Positions 7,401-11,349 of a stretch of DNA of 11,349 nt are shown piece after piece; position 1 is the first letter of the stretch, and every line of letters begins with the position of its first letter. This stretch comes from an uncultured Clostridia bacterium (GTDB lineage Bacteria > Bacillota > Clostridia > Christensenellales > CAG-917): contig CAMGKS010000027.1 in assembly GCA_946056785.1 (NCBI GenBank), forward strand, positions 1 through 11,349, given 5' to 3'. A program made the position numbers and the translations under genes. Below the pieces are notes generated by a model. That model made no database searches, was not told the DNA's origin, and saw only the letters and a list, made by a program, of their open reading frames with translations.

Positions 7401-8295
7401 CGATGATATCCGGAGCACCGAGCTCGGTAAGTTTCTTAAGACGGTTATTACGATTTATAACTCTGCGGTACAAATCGTTAAGGTCGCTTGTCGCATATCT
7501 GCCGCCGTCAAGCTGAACCATAGGACGGAGTTCAGGCGGAAGAACCGGAAGAACGTCGAGAATCATCCATTCAGGACGGTTGCCGGAGATACGGAATGCT
7601 TCGACGATTTCAAGTCTCTTAACCGCTTTAAGTCTCTTTTGACCCGTACTGTTTTCAATGATGGCTTTAAGTTCCACGCTGTCTTTTTCAAGGTCGATTT
7701 CCTGCAAAAGCTCTTTAACGGCTTCGGCGCCCATTCCGACTCTGAAACTTCCTGCGTTATCTTTATATTGTTCAAGGATTGCTCTTTGAACCTTATCGGA
7801 AATAACCGATTTTTTGGTTATTCTGATTACTTCTTCACTTGCCGTTCCTTCGTTGATTTTAACTTCCGTTACGTTGCCCGGGTCAAGAACGATGAAGGAA
7901 ACGAAATACAAAACTTGTTCAAGTTCTTTTGGAGACATATCCAAAAGCAAAGAAATTCTGCTCGGAACGCCTCTGAAATACCATATATGGGAAACCGGAG
8001 TAGCAAGCTCGATATGTCCCATTCTTTCACGACGGACTTTGCTTTTAGTAACTTCAACGCCGCACTTTTCGCATACTACGCCCTTATAGCGTATTCTCTT
8101 ATACTTTCCGCAATGGCATTCCCAGTCACGGGTAGGTCCGAAGATTTTTTCGCAGAATAATCCGTCCTTTTCAGGTTTTTGCGTTCTGTAATTTATTGTT
8201 TCAGGTTTCGTAACTTCGCCGTAAGACCATTCTCTGATTTTCTCAGGCGAAGCTATACCTATTTGAATTGATTCGAAATTTGAAAGCTCGTACAT
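4420..8295 (-). CDS. rpoC: DNA-directed RNA polymerase subunit beta'
   Basis: Beta' is the catalytic large subunit of RNA polymerase, holding the active-site magnesium and much of the DNA clamp. In the 1291 residues: N-terminal zinc ribbon (C60, C62, C75, C78), RRERMGH (89-94), active-site NADFDGDQM (465-473; D467, D469, D471), secondary-channel rim helices starting HVPEEKKDII (748-757), bridge helix SSFREGLSVLEYFIS (849-863) through SGYLTRRL (881-888), second zinc site (C902, C976, C983, C986) and trigger loop MRTFHSGGVATGDD (1020-1033) without a proteobacterial-type insertion. It is roughly 90 residues longer than the about 1200 usual in Firmicutes. The excess falls at about 609-697, just before the rim helices. 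The ATG at 8293-8295 has AGGAGG 5 nt upstream and lies 12 nt after the rpoB stop. The 3' end overlaps metK by one base. Confidence 0.99.
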   Translation of the reverse strand: MYELSNFESIQIGIASPEKIREWSYGEVTKPETINYRTQKPEKDGLFCEKIFGPTRDWECHCGKYKRIRYKGVVCEKCGVEVTKSKVRRERMGHIELATPVSHIWYFRGVPSRISLLLDMSPKELEQVLYFVSFIVLDPGNVTEVKINEGTASEEVIRITKKSVISDKVQRAILEQYKDNAGSFRVGMGAEAVKELLQEIDLEKDSVELKAIIENSTGQKRLKAVKRLEIVEAFRISGNRPEWMILDVLPVLPPELRPMVQLDGGRYATSDLNDLYRRVINRNNRLKKLTELGAPDIIVRNEKRMLQEAVDALIDNGRRGKAVTGPGSRDLKSLSGMLSGKQGRFRQNLLGKRVDYSGRSVIVVGPELKLYQCGLPKEMALELFKPFVMKRLVEENLCHNIKSAKRFVENGKNQVWDILEDIIKDHPVLLNRAPTLHRLGIQAFEPVLVEGRAIKLHPLACGAFNADFDGDQMAVHVPLSIEAQAEARILMLSTNNILKLSDGKPIVSPTQDMVIGSYYLTIVKPGSIGEGKIFRSFDEAVMAYQAKELTLQSLCYIRFEKAHSDGTVEKKMLHTTLGRCIFNNALPQDIHLCDRSDDKNFIALEVEGLLGSNCCLEQEQLKDLFNTFKGAKVDSNLIGEFNRIMKGLRQIDEETAQKIVDEANKIEELDKFDDFGPTSTAKAFRDAVEKLLGKKASAVGKKQLSKIVDACFKYHGATETAVVLDNIKALGYKYSTIGAITTSVFDMHVPEEKKDIIKKAEEDVVKIEKNFKRGILTEEERYNNVVNIWKGASDEVEKALVKTLDDFNPIWMMASSGARGNMGQIRQLAGMRGLMADPSGRTIELPVRSSFREGLSVLEYFISSHGGRKGLADTALKTADSGYLTRRLVDVSQYVIVREQDCGDTKGTEVIAIKDGNTEIEGLADRIAGRFTINPITNPKTGEIIVDADCMITDDQAQEIVKAGIEKVTIRSILTCKTKNGVCAKCYGKNMASGNPVKLGEAVGIIAAQSIGEPGTQLTMRTFHSGGVATGDDITQGLPRVEELFEARNPKGQAVITEIAGVVSIESKENGKNEVTVTGADGESKVYSLPFGAKLKVANGDLLEPGDPLTKGSINPQDMLKAKGVKGVQDYITKEVQSAYRLSGVEINDKHIEVVVRQMLNKVRIEKQGDTDMLPGTLVDIFTYEEENSKVLENGGVPATAKRTLLGITKASLATESFLSAASFQETARVLTEAAIKNKIDPLIGIKENVIIGKLIPAGTGMKNYKNITTVPSERQQAEETVDVTEETGEN
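4428..4432 (-). promoter_or_regulatory. Ribosome binding site of metK, inside rpoC
   Basis: AGGAG on the minus strand, 7 nt before the metK ATG (4418-4420), lies within the last rpoC codons (Thr-Gly-Glu-Asn-stop). It supports this start and shows that metK can recruit ribosomes as well as being served by the stop/start overlap. Confidence 0.85.
6205..6471 (-). other. Apparent extra segment of about 89 residues in RpoC, before the rim helices
   Basis: In clostridial beta' proteins as I remember them, the FxLExxFLxGKK motif follows the DRSD motif directly. Here the two halves are separated: residues 593-610 read CDRSDDKNFIALEVEGLL, and KKQLSKIVDACFKYHG resumes at 701-716. The intervening stretch (about 609-697) is charged, probably mostly helical, and contains adjacent cysteines C614 and C615. 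The reading frame is open and codon use resembles the rest of rpoC. The boundaries are estimated from memory of homologues, not from an alignment. Confidence 0.65.
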
Positions 8296-8300
8296 ATAAA

Positions 8301-8306
8301 CCTCCT
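8301..8306 (-). promoter_or_regulatory. Ribosome binding site of rpoC
   Basis: A full AGGAGG core lies 5 nt before the rpoC ATG, immediately after the rpoB TAA. It fixes the rpoC start and fits a highly translated gene. Confidence 0.9.
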
Positions 8307-8307
8307 A

Positions 8308-11300
8308 TTACTCCTTATCCGACTTATCGTCATCGAACAAAGAAGCCGCGTCGTCGCCGTCGCTATTGCCGAACAAAGCTGAAATATCGCTTTCGCCGTC
8401 GGCGTCATTGCCGAATATGCTTGACAATTCTTCATCATCCGCCTGGTCGTCGAATACGTTAAACGCATTTGACGAATCGTCTGTTGCAAAGTTTGCAAAT
8501 TGTCCCTGAATATCGATTTCTTCAAGAGACTCGTCGCCTTTGACAATCGTCGGTTCGTAATCGTCGTCATCGGAGTATCCGCGAAGTTTGATTTCATCGT
8601 GGTCTTCGGTAAGCACTTTAATATCGAGAGCAAGGCTCTTAAGTTCGTTAACGAGAACTTTAAACGCTTCAGGAATACCCGGTTCGCTGATGTTGTTTCC
8701 TTTTACGATAGATTCATACGTTTTAACCCTACCTACAACGTCGTCTGATTTAACCGTAAGAATTTCCTGGAGCATATGAGCTGCGCCGTACGCTTCGAGT
8801 GCCCAAACTTCCATTTCACCGAATCTCTGTCCACCGAACTGAGCTTTACCGCCGAGAGGCTGTTGCGTAACAAGGCTGTAAGGTCCGGTCGAACGTGCGT
8901 GTATTTTATCGTCGACAAGGTGGTGAAGTTTAAGCATATACATATAACCGACCGTAACTCTGTTTTCAAAAGGTTCGCCGGTTCTTCCGTCGTAAAGTTG
9001 AATCTTGCCGTCGACTTCGCCCTTTTCGTTTACCATTCCCATATCGTTGAAAAGTTTTCTGATGTCGTTTTCGTTTGCTCCGTCAAATACAGGCGTTGCG
9101 ACTTTCCAACCGAGCATCTTAGCGACAAGTCCGAGGTGTACTTCGAGAACCTGTCCGATATTCATACGGGACGGAACGCCGAGAGGGTTGAGAACGATTT
9201 GAAGCGGAGTTCCGTCTGCCATAAACGGCATATCTTCTTTAGGAAGAACACGGGAGATAACGCCCTTATTTCCGTGACGTCCCGCCATCTTATCGCCGAC
9301 AGAGATTTTTCTCTTCTGAGCTATGTAAACTCTGACCTGCTTGTTTACGCCCGGCGCGAGTTCGTCTCTGTTCTTTCTGGTAAATATTTTTACGTCTACA
9401 ACGATACCCGCTTCGCCGTTAGGCACACGCAAAGAAGTGTCTCTGACTTCTCTTGCCTTTTCGCCGAATATAGCTCTTAAAAGTCTTTCTTCAGGAGTAA
9501 GTTCCGTTTCGCCCTTAGGCGTTACTTTACCGACGAGTATATCGCCCGGTTTGACTTCCGCACCTATTCTGACGATACCGTCTTCATCAAGATTTTTGAG
9601 CGCGTCGTCGCTAAGGTTAGGAATATCTCTTGTTATAAGTTCTTCACCGAGTTTCGTATCTCTCGATTCCGTTTCGTATTCTTCTATATGGATAGAAGTG
9701 AATACGTCGTCACGGACAAGGTCTTCGTTGATAAGAATAGCGTCCTCGTAGTTATAACCTTCCCACGACATGAAACCGATAAGAATGTTTCTTCCGAGAG
9801 CAAGTTCGCCGTTCTGCGTTGCAGGGCCGTCCGCTAAAATAGTAGCTTCTTTTACGATATTTCCGTTTGCGTCTCTGACTTCGGCTTCAACCTTATCCCC
9901 CGTATTTATTATCGGTTTTTGATTGATACAGGTAGATTGGTTGCTTCTTTGGAACTTCGACAATTCATAGGTATCGACGCTTCCGTCTTTCGTGAGAACT
10001 TCGATTTTATCCGAATCGACGTATTTAACGACGCCGTCGTGCTTTGCCGTTTTCATAACTCCGCTGTCGTAAGCGATTTTATGTTCAACGCCGGTAGCAA
10101 TCATAGGAGCTTCCGGGCGAAGAAGAGGAACTGCCTGACGCTGCATGTTAGAGCCCATAAGAGCACGGTTGGTATCGTCGTTTTCGAGGAACGGAATAAG
10201 AGCGGTTGCTATGGATATAAGCTGTTTCGGCGATACGTCCATATAATCGGCTTCGGTATTCGGAACTTCACGGATATCGTTCTGAATACGGCACATAACT
10301 CTTTCTCTTACAAAGTGTCCGTCTTCCGTCAGCTCTTCGTTAGCCTGAGCAATCGTATATTTGTCTTCGATGTCGGCAGTCATATATCTGACTTCGTCGG
10401 TTACGTAAACGTCAACGACTTTTCCGTTTTCGTCAACTACTTTTTCTATTCTTCTATACGGCGTTTCGATAAAACCGTATTCGTTGATTTTTGCAAAAGT
10501 CGACAAAGAAGTGATAAGACCGATATTCTGACCTTCAGGAGTTTCGATAGGACACATTCTTCCGTAATGAGAGTGGTGAACGTCTCGGACGTCGAAAGTA
10601 GCTCTTTCTCTGTTAAGACCGCCCGGACCCAATGCCGACAACTTTCTCTTGTGAGTGAGTTCTGCAATAGGGTTCGGCTGATCCATAAATTGCGACAACT
10701 GAGAAGAACCGAAGAATTCTTTAATGGCAGCCGTGATAGGCCTTATATTGATAAGAGTCTGCGGAGTGATTTCAACGTTTTCCTGCGTTGTGCTCATCTT
10801 TTCTTTGATGACTCTTTCAAGTCTGGAAATACCGATTCTGAATTGATTCTGCAAAAGTTCGCCGACAGCCTTTATACGTCTGTTCGACAAATGGTCGATA
10901 TCGTCGCCCTTTCCGAGCCCCTTTCTGAGACCGAGATTGTAGCTTACGATGGAAATGATATCGTCCGTTGTAATATGCTTTGACACGAGAATATCCGCAC
11001 TTGCTTTACAAGCGGCAACTCTCTCGTCGTTTTTGGAATAGGTATCGAGAATCTTTTTAAGTTCAGGATAATAAACCTTTTCCATAATTTTAATTTCGCG
11101 AGGTTTGCAATCGACGAAAGCGTCAAGATCAACGGTGTTGTTGCCGATGACTTTAAATCTCGATCCGTCGGCAAGACGAACGAACGCAACGTTGACTGCG
11201 TTGTTTTGAATTTCCTTTGCCTTTTCTTCGGAAACCGTTTCGCCGGCAGCTGCCAAAACCTCACCAGTTATAGGCGAAATTATATCTTCGGCAAGCACTC

Positions 11301-11349
11301 TGCCCTCGATGCGGTTTGCAATCGAAAGTTTTTCATTATATTTATAACG
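8308..11349 (-). CDS. rpoB: DNA-directed RNA polymerase subunit beta (partial, 5' end off the right edge)
   Basis: Beta is the second-largest RNA polymerase subunit and forms the other wall of the active-site cleft. The window holds 1013 codons plus the TAA stop. The frame is open to the right edge, starting RYKYNEKLSIANRIEGRVLA, which in Firmicutes RpoB is preceded by roughly 280 residues. The GTG at 11296-11298 is therefore an internal valine. Visible blocks: NRRIKAVGELLQNQFRIG, the rifampicin-pocket segment GSSQLSQFMDQ (10630-10710 with what follows), GRMCPIETPEG, DYMDVSPKQ, NRALMGSNMQRQAVPL, GYNYEDAI, DTSLRVPNGEAG, GDKMAGRHGNKGV with the two active-site lysines (codons 9289-9291 and 9265-9267), GPYSLVTQQPLGGKAQFGGQ and ALEAYGAAHMLQEILTVKSD. 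Oddities are Lys at the position of E. coli Arg529 and a long acidic repeat-bearing C-terminal tail. Confidence 0.99.
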   Translation of the reverse strand, partial: RYKYNEKLSIANRIEGRVLAEDIISPITGEVLAAAGETVSEEKAKEIQNNAVNVAFVRLADGSRFKVIGNNTVDLDAFVDCKPREIKIMEKVYYPELKKILDTYSKNDERVAACKASADILVSKHITTDDIISIVSYNLGLRKGLGKGDDIDHLSNRRIKAVGELLQNQFRIGISRLERVIKEKMSTTQENVEITPQTLINIRPITAAIKEFFGSSQLSQFMDQPNPIAELTHKRKLSALGPGGLNRERATFDVRDVHHSHYGRMCPIETPEGQNIGLITSLSTFAKINEYGFIETPYRRIEKVVDENGKVVDVYVTDEVRYMTADIEDKYTIAQANEELTEDGHFVRERVMCRIQNDIREVPNTEADYMDVSPKQLISIATALIPFLENDDTNRALMGSNMQRQAVPLLRPEAPMIATGVEHKIAYDSGVMKTAKHDGVVKYVDSDKIEVLTKDGSVDTYELSKFQRSNQSTCINQKPIINTGDKVEAEVRDANGNIVKEATILADGPATQNGELALGRNILIGFMSWEGYNYEDAILINEDLVRDDVFTSIHIEEYETESRDTKLGEELITRDIPNLSDDALKNLDEDGIVRIGAEVKPGDILVGKVTPKGETELTPEERLLRAIFGEKAREVRDTSLRVPNGEAGIVVDVKIFTRKNRDELAPGVNKQVRVYIAQKRKISVGDKMAGRHGNKGVISRVLPKEDMPFMADGTPLQIVLNPLGVPSRMNIGQVLEVHLGLVAKMLGWKVATPVFDGANENDIRKLFNDMGMVNEKGEVDGKIQLYDGRTGEPFENRVTVGYMYMLKLHHLVDDKIHARSTGPYSLVTQQPLGGKAQFGGQRFGEMEVWALEAYGAAHMLQEILTVKSDDVVGRVKTYESIVKGNNISEPGIPEAFKVLVNELKSLALDIKVLTEDHDEIKLRGYSDDDDYEPTIVKGDESLEEIDIQGQFANFATDDSSNAFNVFDDQADDEELSSIFGNDADGESDISALFGNSDGDDAASLFDDDKSDKE
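8311..8499 (-). repeat. Five imperfect acidic repeats in the RpoB C-terminal tail
   Basis: After the conserved beta core ends (near ALDIKVLTED), the protein continues as an acidic tail. Its last 63 residues hold five units, each a hydrophobic-Phe core followed by acidic residues: NFATDD, NVFDDQADDEE, SIFGNDADGE, ALFGNSDGDD and SLFDDDKSD. The core Phe codons begin at 8488, 8452, 8413, 8371 and 8335, so the spacing is 12, 13, 14 and 12 residues. Units three and four also resemble each other at the DNA level. An acidic beta tail is common in Firmicutes. The regular Phe spacing is what stands out. Confidence 0.75.

Noticed and set aside
6868..8160. A 430-codon open frame on the plus strand, antisense to rpoC
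   Set aside because: Its codons align exactly with rpoC codons, so its stops would need TTA, CTA or TCA codons in rpoC. These are avoided in this highly expressed gene. The predicted protein has no recognisable domain, and rpoC is certain.
9919..10983. A 354-codon open frame on the plus strand, antisense to rpoB
   Set aside because: It has the same codon-for-codon alignment with rpoB and the same explanation by avoided TTA, CTA and TCA codons. The 234-codon frame at 8776-9480 is the same kind of shadow.
11296..11298. GTG as the start of rpoB
   Set aside because: The frame stays open upstream to the window edge and encodes conserved RpoB residues (YKYNEKLSIANRIEGR), so this GTG is an internal valine and the gene is cut by the edge.

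Overview
This window is a tightly packed, one-strand block of housekeeping genes, all read on the minus strand. In transcription order (right to left) they are: rpoB (RNA polymerase beta; its 5' end lies off the right edge), rpoC (beta'), metK (S-adenosylmethionine synthetase), recD2 (RecD2-type SF1B helicase), comF (ComF-family phosphoribosyltransferase-fold protein) and the first 86 codons of secA (preprotein translocase ATPase), which runs off the left edge. The junctions are operon-like: 12 nt between rpoB and rpoC, a 1-nt stop/start overlap at rpoC/metK, 2 nt at metK/recD2, a 14-nt overlap at recD2/comF, and 51 nt at comF/secA. The last gap carries a good sigma-A type promoter for secA. 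No RNA gene, mobile element, CRISPR array or convincing terminator was seen, and no stretch over 300 bases lacks a gene.

The organism looks like a Gram-positive, Clostridia-type Firmicute. RpoC has the compact trigger loop without the proteobacterial insertion, Shine-Dalgarno sites are strong, the secA promoter is a near-consensus TTGACA-17-TATTAT, and the RpoB and RpoC proteins read like low-GC Gram-positive versions. I cannot name a genus. Base composition is moderate and slightly AT-rich.

How the genes work together: rpoB and rpoC encode the two large catalytic subunits of RNA polymerase. Here they are joined to metK instead of leading into the usual rpsL-rpsG-fusA-tuf ribosomal operon. 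The recD2-comF pair is a DNA-processing module (helicase plus competence/DNA-uptake associated protein). secA restarts from its own promoter.

I see no wholly new system. The most notable observations lie inside the conserved genes: an apparent insertion of about 90 residues in beta' just before the secondary-channel rim helices; an acidic RpoB tail built of five 12-14 residue Phe-centred repeats; a natural Lys at the position of E. coli RpoB Arg529 in the rifampicin pocket; the unusual rpoC-metK linkage without a SAM riboswitch; and a secA promoter that implies a very short leader.
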